Shown piece by piece: positions 49,544 through 63,019 of a stretch of 64,000 nucleotides of DNA. Origin of the DNA: Phoenix dactylifera (taxonomy: Eukaryota; Streptophyta; Magnoliopsida; Arecales; Arecaceae). Position numbers and translations under genes: made by a program. A model generated the notes under the pieces. It saw only the letters and a program-made list of their open reading frames with translations, ran no database searches and was not told the origin of the DNA. The DNA lies in NCBI RefSeq assembly GCF_009389715.1, contig NC_052399.1, positions 17,177,646 through 17,241,645 of the forward strand, in the 5' to 3' direction. Within the stretch, counting starts at the first letter, position 1. Each line of letters opens with the position of its first letter.

Positions 49544-52500
49544 ATGATGCATGCTAAGTCCGATTCCGATGTAACCAGCTTAGCCCCCTCATCCCCACCT
49601 CGGTCGCCGAAGAGGCCGGTGTATTACGTGCAGAGCCCATCCCGGGACTCCCACGATGGCGACAAGTCATCGTCGATGCAGGCCACCCCTGTTTACAACA
49701 GCCCTATGGAGTCCCCCACTCATCCTTCCTTTGGGCGCCACTCGAGGACCTCCTCAGCTAGCCGGTTCTCGGGGACTTTCTGGTCGTCGTCAGGTCGGAA
49801 GGGAAATCGGAAGCGGGTGAATGATAAGGGGTGGCCCGAGTGCAATGTGATTCAAGAAGAGGGTTCATATGATGATCTTGATGAGGACAAGGGGCTCTCA
49901 CGCCGCTGCCAAATCATGCTTGCACTTCTGAGTTTTGTTCTGCTGTTCACTGTCTTCTGTCTGATCATATGGGGTGCAGCCCGGCCATACAAAGCAGAGG
50001 CGGTCGTGAAGGTATTCTTACAATTACCATTGATATCTGTATGTTTTTTGGGTGTCTACTTGCTCCATCATATGGATGCCTTCCACTAAGAAAATGGAAC
50101 AGTTCTGTTCGCATATTTGCCGAAGTTTCAAGTGTAAGCTTGTGTTTCCATATTTTGAATCATGTTTGCATCCACTCCCTTCTTTTGGTAAAATGAAAGA
50201 GAGATGATCTAGCGTGAAATCACGATCATGTTCTAGGAGCAATTTGGAAAGATTAAGATTTTTTGTTTGTCATAGCCCTGGAAATTAGGGAGAATTATGA
50301 GATCCAAATGTTAGGAGAGATTTAAAAAAGAATACCAGAAATAGTTCTGTCATCTGTGAAACAAGATCTTTACAGACTCGTTATCAACAAACTCATTATT
50401 GATTCATAAGTTTTATCTGAGAAATTTTGCATTCATAAATAAACTGGATTCTTACCACTAGTTGTGATGAACTCATGAAAATGATTATAAATGCTGTCTT
50501 AAAAAAAAGGAAAAATACTTTAGGTTTTATGAGTTATTTGTTGCATTATTCAGTATCAGCGAAGGAATGAAGAGAAAATGCAATTGCAGTTTTCTATGGG
50601 GAACCATGATATGTTTTGAGTAGTAGGACCAATAAGTAACTAAGGAACCATGAAGTGTTGCTTATTTTGCCTCAGATGGGATATTCATCATTATCACATT
50701 TCATGTTTTCATTGCAAAATTAGTAAATCTCTGATGTGTATGCTCATGAGACTGTTATCTTGACATGCCGCTCTGGGCCTATTACATATGATTATTTACA
50801 TCATCATAAAGTCATCCTGTCCATCTTACACTTTTTTGCCACGAAAAGTGTAGATAGGAAAATCTGATCATAAAGGTGGCACTATCTTCTTTCTTATTTA
50901 AGAAAAACAAGTTCAATCCTCTCTGCACAAATAGTTTAACTATGTTGAGTGTTAAATATGAGCATATAACCTAAAAGCTCCTTGTTCTATCTTTTATCTC
51001 AACAGGACTATTGACATCTCTTTTAACCATCATTCTGCTGTTTCAGAGCCTGTCAATGGATGACTTTTATGCTGGAGAGGGTTCAGACAGTACCGGTGTC
51101 CCTACCAAGATGGTCACAGTGAACTGTTCAGTGAAGATAAATGTGTACAATCCTGCTACAATGTTCGGCATTCATGTCACTTCAGGCCCTATCAATCTCA
51201 TCTATTCTGAGATTACAATTGCTACTGGCCAGGTAAGTTTGTCTCCTCCTCCTTGATTTTTGAAAGTATGTGTAATGTTCCATTTTCTTGTCCTGTTATA
51301 CTAGAAACTTGAGAAGCCATCTATTTGAAAACAAACATTTCACATGCATGAGCAAACTCTGTGATTTCCACATAGACAACTTCTTGCAAGCAAAGTGTTT
51401 CAGGAATTTGAGAATTCACCTGACTGGAGGGCTATCTGAACCTGTCATAAATTAGATGCTTGCTTGCCTGCACATTCCCTTCTGCAATTTTAGTTGGGCA
51501 ACTTTCTTGCATGACATCATGCTTCAACTCCATTCCAAGGGAAGGGCATTAATCATTTTCGTTTATGCACAACTTGATCAGTTACACACTTCAGGCTTTT
51601 CTATTATTCAGGTTGTGAAATTAAGAAGCCTTGGTTTTCTCACCCTTTTACTCTTAAAAAAGAAAAAGAAAAAAAGGGTGCTTGCACACACAGGGACACA
51701 CTTGATATGGCAGTTCATAAATGATTTTCACATGGTTTGAATTTATGGTCATGATATTTTGTTTAAATTTTTGCTTTTCAATTTTAACCATAACGTGAAG
51801 TAGCCAAAACACTCAAGACATAGAGTCCTGTATGATTTGGTTTATTTTGCCCTAGATGAATATTGTTATTACTAGAAGCATTGTTTTATTTAAATGAATA
51901 AATTTTATTGGAGACAACCTTAAACCAGCTTGTATGCTTTCCAGAATTTCAGCTTATGAATCTGTCCTTTTCCTTCCTGCAGGTTTAAGCTCATTTTGTG
52001 TTTCACTATGTTTGATTCTGTTTTGGGTTGTTTCAGCTGAAATTGTCTAACAAATTAAATTGAATCTTTTTGATTCTATGCTGCCGTAGTCAATATCTGA
52101 AATCAAAATTATAAACTGAGTATGCTATTCTATGGTTAGGTGATACTGTTAGAGATATTTATGGACTGTCGACTTTGCAGCATGTTCCCTGTTGGTTTTC
52201 TTAAATGCCTCGTGGCACTGTCGGTCTTATATTGGCCCACCTTGCCTTCATAAACAATAGCATTAACTGCACTATACATCATCAAAGTGTTCTGAACTAC
52301 TCAATCATGGCTGTATTGCATAGGCACAGCCATTCAGATTTGATTCCTGAGACGAATTATAGACCGGTGTCTCTGTTCCTAAGCCTTGATAACTAATTTC
52401 ATATTCAGTTCCATAGCACAGCATTCCTTAAACTTGGATAAGGTTGATCCTTACAATTCGAGAAGTTCAAGTGCTTAGAGGAACTAATATGGCATTCGTT

Positions 52501-52794
52501 TGCATTTGATTACAGTTGAAGAAGTACTACCAGCCTAGAAAAAGCCATCGGACTGTCTCTGTGATCTTGCATGGAGACAAGGTTCCTCTATATGGGGCTG
52601 GGGCAGGCTTGGCTCTATCAGGCAAAGGAGCTGCAGTCCCATTAACTCTGGAGTTTGAGATCATATCTCGGGGCTATGTGGTGGGTAAGCTGGTGAAAGT
52701 AAAGCACCGAAAGCATGTGTCATGCCCTCTTGTTGTAGCTTCTCACAACACCAAACCGATCAAATTCAAGAAGAACTCATGTACCTATGTTTGA
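49544..52794 (+). CDS. LEA_2 / NDR1-HIN1-like membrane protein
   Basis: Three plus-strand exons join in frame to 310 codons plus stop: 49544-50011, 51047-51232 and 52516-52794, all GT-AG. The cytosolic N terminus carries the family hallmark VYYVQSPSRDSHDGD (about 26-40), then SPMESPTHPSFGRHSR and a basic patch (GRKGNRKRVNDKGW). A single membrane segment follows (CQIMLALLSFVLLFTVFCL, about 122-140, extending to GAARPYK). The outside part (about 157-310) is the LEA_2 beta-sandwich: KMVTVNCSVKINVYNPATMF, VPLYGAGAGLAL, VPLTLEFEIISRGYVVGKLV, and two late Cys (SCPLVV, NSCTYV). The Arabidopsis proteins At1g45688 and At5g42860 have the same layout; they are annotated only as LEA hydroxyproline-rich or transmembrane proteins. 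The start ATGATG directly gives the conserved N terminus. No biochemical role is established to my knowledge. Confidence 0.95.
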
Positions 52795-54300
52795 GTTGTA
52801 GCCTCGGTGGTAAGAATAATAGCAAGGAGCTGTTAATTAGCTGTCCATTAAAATGAGAGGGAGAGAGGAAGGTGCATTTCATTCATATATTTGGTATTCC
52901 AGCGATTATATTTGTTAATCGAAGAGATAATGATATCTATTTGAAGTTTGCTTCTTCTTTTTTTTGTTTCAATGCTCCATTCCATGGCGGTATCTGATCA
53001 ATACAATCACTCTGCCTTCTCCTGCACTTCTTTTAAGAGGAATATACTATGCTATCATTGTGTAAGGCTTATGAATTTCGGTACCAAGAAGCAGTAACTT
53101 TCTGTGGCATGGAGGTATGTATATGCACATGCTGGGTTAATTGCTTTGTTAATTGCACATATAGACTAAATACTAGAATTGCTTCAGGAATCATATTTGG
53201 CTTGTAGTTGATGGGAACACTAGAGGGTTGCCTTATCATTGCACCGGCTTTTAAACTGCTAAACAATATGTATTACTTGCTATAATCTTTGTAGTTCCAT
53301 GCGAGGTCCGTCTTGTCCAATGTTGCCCTCGATATATAAATCTTGAAATTAATCTTGTTAAGAATGTCTATAAATGTTGTCCGACATGGAAACTTGCTTT
53401 GGTTCATAATGTTAAACTCATATGTATAATGGACAGTTTTTCTTTTAAATTTGTTAGTCTTTCCACCATGGTCTTAGATAAGTAGTAATCTTTTCATACC
53501 ATTATGAATGATGCTGCAAACTTTCAGTGCATAATTTAAACTTACGATAAGTTCCCCAGTGTATCAAAATATTTTATCCCTTCTCAATGTCAAGGAACAA
53601 CCAGCATTTTATTTGAAACTTTGCACAGCTCTGGCTTCATTAATCAATGTGAAGCGGGAGTTTCAAAAGATCAGATACGCTGAAGAACAACCAAAGCAAT
53701 AAGTACTTTCACAAGGTTGACATTGCCACCTAAAGCAAGTAAATTCTATGAGAACAAGAATCCAACGAGGGAAAAAGATTGACATCCACAAAATCTTTGT
53801 GAAGTCGAGTTTCTCGATAAGGTTGAACACAGATATCAAGTTCTTGTTAGAGAAAAATCATACTAATGTAAAAGTAATTTAGCTACTATTGTTTTATGTG
53901 TTGGACGAAGAAAACATGAACATGAGTAACAATAGACATCTTTTCTCCAACTTGGCCTAAATTCTCTGACTTCATCTCCTTTCCTAGCCTGTAGACTTGG
54001 CCCCATGTGTCCCTCCCATTGGTAGTCTACCTTCATTTCATTTCAAATCCTTTTGACTGTTTTGAATTGCTCCTCTGCTTCTTTCTTGTTGCTATGTTTA
54101 TTCTGTTTTCTCCAAAATGGTTGCAAGGTCTCCGCGTCCTGCTCCTTGGTGAAAGTGTAGTCCTAAAACAAGTCAAGAATTACAGAGATCGTATTAGTAA
54201 AAAGAGGCACAATAAGAGTTTCAGTAATGCTGTGATCTCCTAATAACGGACCCCTATACAAAGCATGATTTACCATTTTATTAAAATTTGTGATTGTCAT
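52795..54300. other. 3' flank of the LEA_2 gene and gene-free DNA
   Basis: The first 300-600 bases likely hold the 3' untranslated region. The remainder has only short frames (one of 78 codons at 54007-54243 that I cannot assign) and no RNA gene. Confidence 0.4.
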
Positions 54301-54769
54301 TGTTGAGGAAAATTTGAATCAAAACCTTTGAGACAGCGAGTATATCACGAGGCAAGGAGGGAAAAAGTAGATCTACGTGGTTCGACAAGATTTGTTTACA
54401 TCAACGGTGAAGACAGCAAACTGGAAATTCAAGATTTGCTTACGTCTACGGTGAAGACAGCAAACTGGAAATTCAATATGTAACAGAAGATTACGGAATT
54501 TTTTTTTCCTCACAAACCCAAATCCTCATACACCCTGTTTTCCCTCCTCTGTTTGTATTTTGTGCCGCCTCTTATCTCCTCCTCTCACACCTTCTCTAAC
54601 CCTAAAGCATCTATACATATATATATATATATATGAACCGGGTTAAAACTGGATAAAGAAACCAACCCAAATAAACCGGTTTTACAGGGTTTGAAACAGA
54701 GAAAATCAAATAAAATAAGAAATTTGCAATTGCTGCCTCATCTGGGTTGAAATCAAGACACACTCAACA
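54301..54769 (-). mobile_element. LTR of a Ty1/copia retrotransposon (3' LTR of a minus-strand copy)
   Basis: The 469-bp unit begins TGTTGAGG and ends CACTCAACA, with the short inverted repeat TGTTGAG/CTCAACA. On the minus strand it is preceded by GCCAATGTAGAGATT, which resembles the polypurine-tract region of copia elements, and that by the end of pol. The LTR holds an internal tandem duplication of about 44 bp (two copies of ACGGTGAAGACAGCAAACTG, near 54400 and 54450) and an AT microsatellite near 54617-54634. The other LTR is not in the window, so the element is incomplete. Confidence 0.85.
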
Positions 54770-55103
54770 AATCTCTACATTGGCTTGATTTTGACCAACC
54801 ATAGAATACATCTAAAACTTCTCTAGCTATCTTCACTTCAGCCCTTCTAGGCTCTCAGGTACTAACAACACCAATCAAGTCCAAGTAATGCTTGAACTTG
54901 GCTTCCAGAAGGAGCTTAGTCATTATATCTGCTACATTCTCTGCTGTAGCAATTTTCTTCACTGCAATAGTATCTAGAGAAATAACATTCCGAATAAAGT
55001 GAAGTCTAACATCAATGTGTTTGGTCCTCTCATGGTACATCAGATTTTTTATACAACCAATATTGCCATAGAAAAAGCTTCTAAAAAAACTGACATGAAA
55101 CAC
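54770..55103 (-). pseudogene. C-terminal pol fragment of a Ty1/copia element
   Basis: On the minus strand the reading KHIDVRLHFIRN, then IATAENVADIMTKLLLEAKF and HYLDLIGVVST* is the end of the copia RNase H domain (usual form TKHID.R.HF.R...ADI.TK.L). It stops at about 54858, and the polypurine-like tract and LTR follow. Upstream of about 55103 the similarity stops, so only the last 80 or so residues remain. Confidence 0.85.
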
Positions 55104-55719
55104 ATTCTAGAATCAAAACAAAGATGCAGCATAAGTATTTTGAAAAATTAGAGCCATCAAAAATCAGAAAATAAAAATATCGGAAAGATACTGTAGAACA
55201 AGGGCGAGTTTGAGAGAAAACAACATCGACTCGTGCTCCAATCCATTTTGCAACCTCTTAATACCAACTTCCTCTGGTGATCAATGATCTTGTAGTACTG
55301 TATGGATTGATTTGTCATCCATCCGAGTTCTTTGGTTTCGAACCTCGGGCCTAACAGTGGATGCTATAATTTAGCAGCTTTGGGATGATATAAAAGATCA
55401 TAGAATTAGATTATATCATTAACTTAGAAAGCAATACGCAGGACATGCCAATAGCCAATAGGAAACGATGATGATTAGGAGGCAGTTCTAGTCAATAGTG
55501 AGTGGCTCGGGACATGCCATATCTTACAGAGCAATTCGCAGGAGGATGTCGGAAAATTTTATTGGACTGATGAGATCTTTTGACGAGGCTTGTTTTCTTT
55601 TTGTAAAACATACGGACCAACATGGAAAGCCTCATGGATATTTCTAGCCGTCAGATTTTTTCAAAAATAAATAATTATTTATAAAGTAATTTATTTAGCT
55701 GTTGCGTTATAATTGGGTG
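55104..55719. other. Gene-free intergenic DNA
   Basis: Some of it may be more copia internal or flanking sequence (for example 55240-55300), but no domain is readable. Confidence 0.35.
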
Positions 55720-55854
55720 CAAGGTCGGCGGAGCCGATACCACACACCATATCGATTTTCTGGGCTGGCATTCTGCTCTCTTTCTCTCCCTCTCTCTTTC
55801 CTTCATCTTCTTCGGCTCCAGTACTAGATTACAGCCGAACCGTCTCAAACTCTG
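55720..55854. mobile_element. Candidate short CAAGG-family MITE
   Basis: It starts CAAGGTCGGCGGAGCCGATA, close to the left end of the 3222 element, and has a pyrimidine-rich core (55775-55815) and GCCGAACCGTCTC near the right end. ATTGGGTG on the left and GTTGGATG on the right agree at 6 of 8 positions. The right inverted repeat is weak. Confidence 0.45.
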
Positions 55855-56436
55855 GTTGGATGAATGAGTAAAAGGTAAGGGGACACCCGTTAGCTATCAA
55901 TATTTTCTTACATCATGTGGCCGTGCCTGTAGCGGTCCATAGCTTTGATGAATTGAATTTATAGAAATGGATGGCTGTGATTGGTTAAGTGCACGGTGCA
56001 GTGTAGGTATGATATCTCCACCTGGTCAGATTCATATGAACCAAGAAGACTTCTATAGCCATCATTTAAATGAGCTACAACGAGACAGCGGCATCAAGCG
56101 AACCCATCCATCCAGGCATCCAGCCATAAATCACGGCAAGAGTTAATCTTATTTTAAGCGCGCTTGCCCATAAAAGAACGGCCTGAGCATTCCATTATTT
56201 TAAGGGAAAAAACAAACGAGCAGTCGAGCACCAGATCTCTCCACGACTCCTTCGCTCTTTTCCTCTCTACTTCTCCAATCACACCTCTGGGATCTCTCCT
56301 GATCCCAAAACCCAACCAAACCATTTCCCCAAAATTTGGATTCTTTTGTTCCCTCCCAAGTATTATCAAAATCTTGTATTCTTTCCATCTTCTTGATAAA
56401 AAAAAATCCTAATCTTTTAAGCTCAATCCTTCGCCA
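55855..56436 (+). promoter_or_regulatory. Upstream region and 5' leader of the PDI-like gene (approximate)
   Basis: The gene-free stretch contains a CT-rich leader-like part (56220-56300) before the start codon. No definite TATA box was found, and the transcription start is not placed. Confidence 0.4.
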
Positions 56437-59400
56437 ATGCCGACATCCAGACTATTCCTCAGCCTCACTCTCCTCCTCCTCCTTTTCCAATCTCTCTCCC
56501 TCTTCGCCGTCTCTTCCTCATCCCCAATCGACGACGGCGACGACGATTTGGAGGGCCTCGAGGAGCTGCTGGCGATCGACGAGGAGGAGGAGGAGGGGCA
56601 GAAGGGCGGCGGCGCGGCCGCCCAAGGGAAGCTGTCGGAGGCCGAGGTCTTGAGCCGGGCTCAAAGGATCGTCCTTGAGCTCAGCAACGAGAACGCCAAG
56701 AAGGTGATCGACGGGAATGAGCTTGTTCTGGTTTTCGGATACGCTCCGTGGTGCCCGAGGAGTGCTGAGCTGATGCCGCGCTTTGCTGAGGCTGCCATGG
56801 CCCTTAAGGAGATGGGCAGCCCTCTCCTGTTGGCGAAGCTTGACGCCGAGCGGCACAGCAAGGCTGCGTCGCTTCTTGGCATTAAGGGTTTCCCGACGGT
56901 GCTTCTCTTTGTGAATGGGAGCGCACTGGCTTATACTGGTGGATTTACAGCGTAAGATCTCTCCTTTTTGTATGCTTCATGAATTGCTCTTCTTGTTGCT
57001 TTGGCCTTTGACGCTGCCAGCATCTCTGTGTGTTCCGATGATTGGTATTTGTTGAGGGTTAGCACTGGACAGTTTTCACCAATGAATCAGCTAATTTGTG
57101 CGATCGATTATGCTAGTGTCAGATTCTGTTATGCGTTAGATGGGTTAGCTGTTCTGCTATTTGGAGACTTCTAGTTTTCCTGAAAGTAGTTCTTTGTGTG
57201 TGTGTGTGTTTTCCGGATGTTGTTTTTGCAATTCTGGATAATGAGGCTCGAGTTCCATCTGGTATCCTATTGCTTGTACGTAAAGCTTGTGTACATGTTC
57301 GGTCAATTCAGATTTATATTATGAATCTTGTTTTCAGATCACCAAGTGGATGGTTTCTGAATTTGATGCATTGCTAAGCGTAGTAGCAGACTCCATGAGT
57401 TAAGTCCTAGTGCTTTATCAACTAAATACCAAAAATCTAGTGAAGCCTCTTTGAACATGTTGGGAGTCCTGACATCTACCCTTCAAGTTTATAGGTTTAT
57501 CTTTTCCTGCCCTATTTATCAGGATATGCAATCGGGTGATATGAGTTGCATGGAATATATTGTGCACCTGGTACAATTCATAACATTCAAGATAAGCTGA
57601 AGCAATTCAAATGTGTAACGACAATCTCTTCATTTTGCTTTCTCCTGTGAAACCCGTTAAATTCAGTCGCATATGTTTGATGCCATACTCTCTAGAAAGA
57701 CCTAATTGCATCCTTAATGGATATAAATTCAAATTTCATAATTGTTCTTGCTCTGTCTCCAATTTCTACCAGGGAGGAGATTGTAGTCTGGGCAAGGAAG
57801 AAGACTGGTGTGCCAGTTATTAGATTATCCTCTACAAATGCAGCGGAAGAGTTCCACCATAAACACCAGACATTCATCATAGGTCTCTTTGAAAACTACG
57901 AGGTATGGGACTTATTTGGGTTCAGTAGGCAACTTGCTTTTACCATGAGATAATGTACATCTGATGATATTGGTAACATGTTTCTAAAACGTATTTAAGG
58001 GATGCTATAGATGTTAATGGTACCGATCTCAGATGCCATTGGCTTCACCTTTTAATTGCTGCTAATAAGCATGTCATATCATCACTACTGCTGATCATGC
58101 TGCAGAAGTTTGTTGCAGTTTCCAACTCACCACTGTTATATGTATAAAGCAGCTGAATGCATGTGCCATTGTGGATACTCAAAATCGAGCAACTAAATTA
58201 TCAAACTCTTTATTTCAAATTTTCGACAACCAGCTAGCTTTCACTTTCAATTTCTCAATACCAACTTGATGCTAGTATTAGGTAAATATTTTATTATTCA
58301 TTAACAGATCTAGAGTTTAACCTTTGTCCTTCTTTATCTACATTCAACTCTTTGCTAGTTCTATTATAAAGTGGTACCTTTAGGAGACTGGCTTTCGTTG
58401 TCTATATTGTGCTAAATTTTTGGGAAGAGATTGTGAGGTCAAGGCAGTGGTCATGTGATATCTCACCAGGATCTCTTTACTCCTACTCTGATGTTAGGAA
58501 GTTCTAAGAGTAAGTATTTTCAGGGAAAGGATCTTCTTTTTTAGTGTGCAATTGACAGCTCAATCCTTTTTCAGTTGACAAGTAGCTTAATACTATTTTG
58601 TTTTGGCTTGTTTCCAATTTGTTAAGTTAGCAGCAGATCAAGAGGCTATTCTTGCTGGTTGCTAGAGTTCGGCTTGACCTTTTGTTTGGAACTCCTTTCC
58701 TTTAGCAGACATTGAGTTTCAAGCACGCTATGATCTTCTAGGGCTGTCACTGATTTTCCATCTCTCTCTTTTGGCAATTAGTAACAGAATGTGTTGCTGG
58801 AGGCTGCCATCTTTCTCTTGGCAATTAGTAACAGAATGTGTTGCTGGAGGCTGAACGATTTAATTTTATGACTTTTCTGTAGTCTATAGTGATCTCAGTT
58901 TTTGGGGTTGTACTGAGAAGTTTTTGGCAAAACAGGATACCCTTTTAAAATAAGATCATTAATGTTGCTCTTGAAATGGACTGTTCTTTCTCATAAGGTG
59001 CTTAGAAGAAGGAAGTAAATTGTCTGCAACTTTCTGTAGTGTTCTTTCCGTCAGTTAAAAAGTGTCCAGGGAGAAGATTTCCTCTCTGTGATTCATATAT
59101 TTTGGTGTACTTTTCTCTTGTCGGGCAGATGCTTCCTGAAGCTGGGCACTAGTTGCTGAGTCTAATATGGGGAAAATGAGGTTCTTATGTTAACGCTCTG
59201 TCGTTTGCTTGATGTTGCAAAGTCTGACCTGAGGAAATTCTAGAACAGGAACATTTGGTTGGAAAGCTTTTGTCATATCTTTCTCCTGTTTGAAAGATGC
59301 ATAAAATGGGGGAAAAGCGCATTATCTACTTTCAAGAAGAGTTAGGCATAAACAAATACACACTCATAGAGACGCACACACATTATATATTTACTATGGA

Positions 59401-62400
59401 TTCTTATATTGCAGCTGATATAAAATAGTTTGAATTTATTTATTGATACTTGTGATAGATTGAAAATATCACTATCATATGTGTATGACTTGGTGCTTCA
59501 CTACTTCCCAGTTCTATATGTCAGTCTTTTATGCCTAGGCATGAAAAATCTGGTGCTGATGTAATTTTTAGCGTCTTATCCTAGGCTAGTTTTGACATAT
59601 CTACTGTAGGCATTTCTCAGTCAATTTATATGGTTTTTGTTATCCTAAGTTGATTTGTTTTTCTCAGGGAACTGATTATGAAGAATTTGTGAAAGCAGCA
59701 ACAACTGATAATGAAATCCAATTTGTTGAGACTAATGATATCAGTGTAGCCAAAGTTCTTTTTCCTGATATCAAACCTAAGAAGAATTTCCTTGGCCTAG
59801 TCAAAAGTGAACCTGAGAGGTTTGAGAAATTTGGTGAGTTGATGGTATATTAGTGTTTGCTTCTTCCATCACCTTTGTAATTCTACTGGACCTTGTATGA
59901 ATTCTGGTTGTACGTTTCTTGTTCTTAAGTTTTGATAGATAATGGTAAACTATGCCTAGAAAAACTTCTCATCAGTTTGTACTATACTGTTCGAATTGGA
60001 ATATTGCTACATTATCTCTAGGTTGTTTGTATAGGTCAGCCATCTCATTTCTGTAGCATATTTCATCTTTATGCTTACAAGTCTTGAGTTTGGATTTATC
60101 CGCATTAAGCATCATTTTAGCAAAAGCAGTTTGACACAGTTAGTTTCATAAGATGCCTTATAATTCCTCTAGATATTTGCTACATATGTTATGTTCATTT
60201 TGTTTTATTGACCTGGTAGAATTTTATAGTTTGCTGCCACAAGGCTTCTACACATAGCCCTTTCTACTTCTAGAAAAAACATGACCTTTTAAAGAAAAAT
60301 TTTGTAGTTATATAATCTATCCACCTACTATTACTATATTTGCAAGTATCCTTTATGTGGCTTATCACTTTTATGTGATCGTTATTCATGCTGTGTTGTA
60401 GGCTTTGATTTAGATTTTTCCCTGCTTGTTGCTCCTTCAAATGATGTATTTAGGATTCAAGGATGAGTATCTCCAACTTGTTACTAACTTGCAGTTGTCT
60501 CTTTGGTCTTGCAGAGGAAAATTTTGTAGAAGAACAAATTTTGCAGTTTGCAGAATATAATAAATTCCCTTTAATTACTGTATTGAGCGAACTAAATTCT
60601 GCCAGAGTTTACTCCAGCCCTATGAAGCTCCAGGTTCCTCTGATTTACCAATTTCATGTCATTTTGAAAACTTATTTGTACAATGTCATCATTTAAATTT
60701 TGTACAGATATTATATTTTGAACATGTCCCCAAAATTTGATATATTGCAATCTAGACACGCAAATAGCAGAATCTAAGTATACCTTTGAATAACTTGGTA
60801 AATACCTAAATGACCTCCCAAATCCTTTTTTTCCCTCCTGGTATTTATACACATGATCAAACATCTGTGGTATATCCTTGTCGCCACCCCCTGCTAACCC
60901 TGTCACCTGGCTCCTTTGGCATTTTCTCCTATCTCCTGCCTCCTCCTAACTGCTCACAGCTTCATTGTGGCCCTAGTCATCTGCCCTATGCTTTGCTACC
61001 CACCCCCTTACATCCTCATCTGGCAACTCATCTGAGGGCTCCAATATTGGTGCTCTCTCTCCTCTAGTGAGTAGGGTTGGAAGTGGTGGCAAGGAATGGA
61101 AATTTAGGAGGAAGAAAGCCTGCTGGAGAAGCAAAAGGGATGGTCAGAGCATGATAGCAATGATTGATCAGAACTAGAAGTGGCAGGAGGCAGAAGGCTG
61201 AACTGGGAAAGAGGGGGTTGCTGGGGATGAGGAAGAGGTGACGGAAAAGGAGATGGGAGGTGGATGGCAGTGATTTTAGTCTTTAGAGTGCAGGATGGAG
61301 GTTTTGCAAGGCATAATTATGTGGCTAAAATTGTGATAGGATTAGACACTTACTCCAATTGATAGCAGTGAAGCTTAACACACATATACACAACTATACT
61401 TGTATAAGAGTGTCTAACTTAGTCCTATTTCTTTTCAGGTTTTTATCTTTGCAGAGGCTGATGACTTTGAGCACCTTCAGTTGCTTCTTCAAAATGTTGC
61501 AAGAAAATACAAAACAAAGGTGCATAACTCATACACTTGTCTGAATGTCTGATTTTAGATGGCTTCTGTAACCCATTATCAGGTTGTAGCTAAAATTTTT
61601 AATCTGCTTTGATTGTTTTGCCCATTGATGCAGATAATGTTTGTACTTGTGGACTCGGCGGAAGATAACCTTGCAAAACCATTTCTTACTTTATTTGGGA
61701 TGGACTCAGAAAAGCAAGTTGTCAGTTCTCTAGTTCCTGATTCTGTTTTTCATAATGCCATATTTAATTTCCTTGGCATTGTTTTGGGATCAAATAGCAT
61801 GTGATTTATTTCTTTACTGAGTATTGCATGCCTCAATTAGAGAATCTAAGCTTCACCAACTGCATGGGCTCTATGTCTGGTCAATTGGCTTGAGCATCAA
61901 TCATGATTGTGTATTTATTTACTTTCAAGAAAAGAAGCATATTCTAATGCAGAATTGGAGATAAGCGAGAACGTAGTAAATGGGGGGAACACCAAGATCC
62001 TGTTCCAATTCCAGATACCTTTGAAGTTAAAGTGATGTGTAATATTACCAAAGATTCTGAGCTTACCCTCATATTGTCCATTCATATGTCACATATAGCC
62101 CTCCTCCCCCCCCACCCCCCCACCTGCACCCTGGCATCTCAGTAATTTCTTGCTTGTCAGATTATCCTTCAATCTGTTTTTGTTTGCTTTGGTCTAATTC
62201 CTGCTCTGCACCTGCGAATCACAAATTATCATCTTCTTCTCTTCTTTTGTCACTACATTAAAGTTCATGTTTATTGCAGTTATTGTCAATAACTAAATTT
62301 ATTGTAATCTAGTTAATGTCGATGACATGATTAATTAAGGTCTAAGATAACTAATTGAAACTCCATACTTCAAATCGTTAAATTGCTTGCATGTAGTATT

Positions 62401-62984
62401 ACATTGGATCCCTTTTTTTCTTTATCCAGCTCATCTGAGCTTGTCATATTGCAGTTCTAATTATTATCTTGCTCTACTCGGGCTGGAGTCATATCTTGTT
62501 CTTAATTAACTAGAAGTGATACCTTATTTTTACTTGTTTCACAGGTGACTGCTTTTGATAGCAGACATGGTTTCAAATATTTGTTGGAGTCAGATTTTAC
62601 ACAGAGTAACTTAGAAGTATGTGTTGCTTAGCATGGTTTTTTTGCTTTTTCTCTCTTTTTTTGGGAACCTTCAGAGGTAATCTTCGTACCTCTTTGCAGG
62701 AATTTTGCTCAGGGCTGCTACATGGTACTCTCTCACCGTACTTCAAATCAGAACCAAAACCAGATGAAGTAAGCACTCATTCATTATATTCTAATCTATA
62801 TTAGATATGTGATTTGAACACCTTGCTACTTGTCAGAACCTGGCTATCTTGGTCCACTAGGTCAATGACTTTGCTCCAACTCAGGAATCAACTCCTAGAA
62901 TGGGCAAGATGACCAATATAGCTAATTATTTTTGGTTTTGACTTGTGTTGATGCTACTGTGTGCAAGCAGTTACTATCCTCAAT

Positions 62985-63019
<35 letters not shown>

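Noticed and set aside
56518-56856. 112-codon minus-strand frame opposite PDI exon 1
   Set aside because: Shadow of the G+C-rich coding exon; the plus-strand frame has the signal peptide and thioredoxin motifs.
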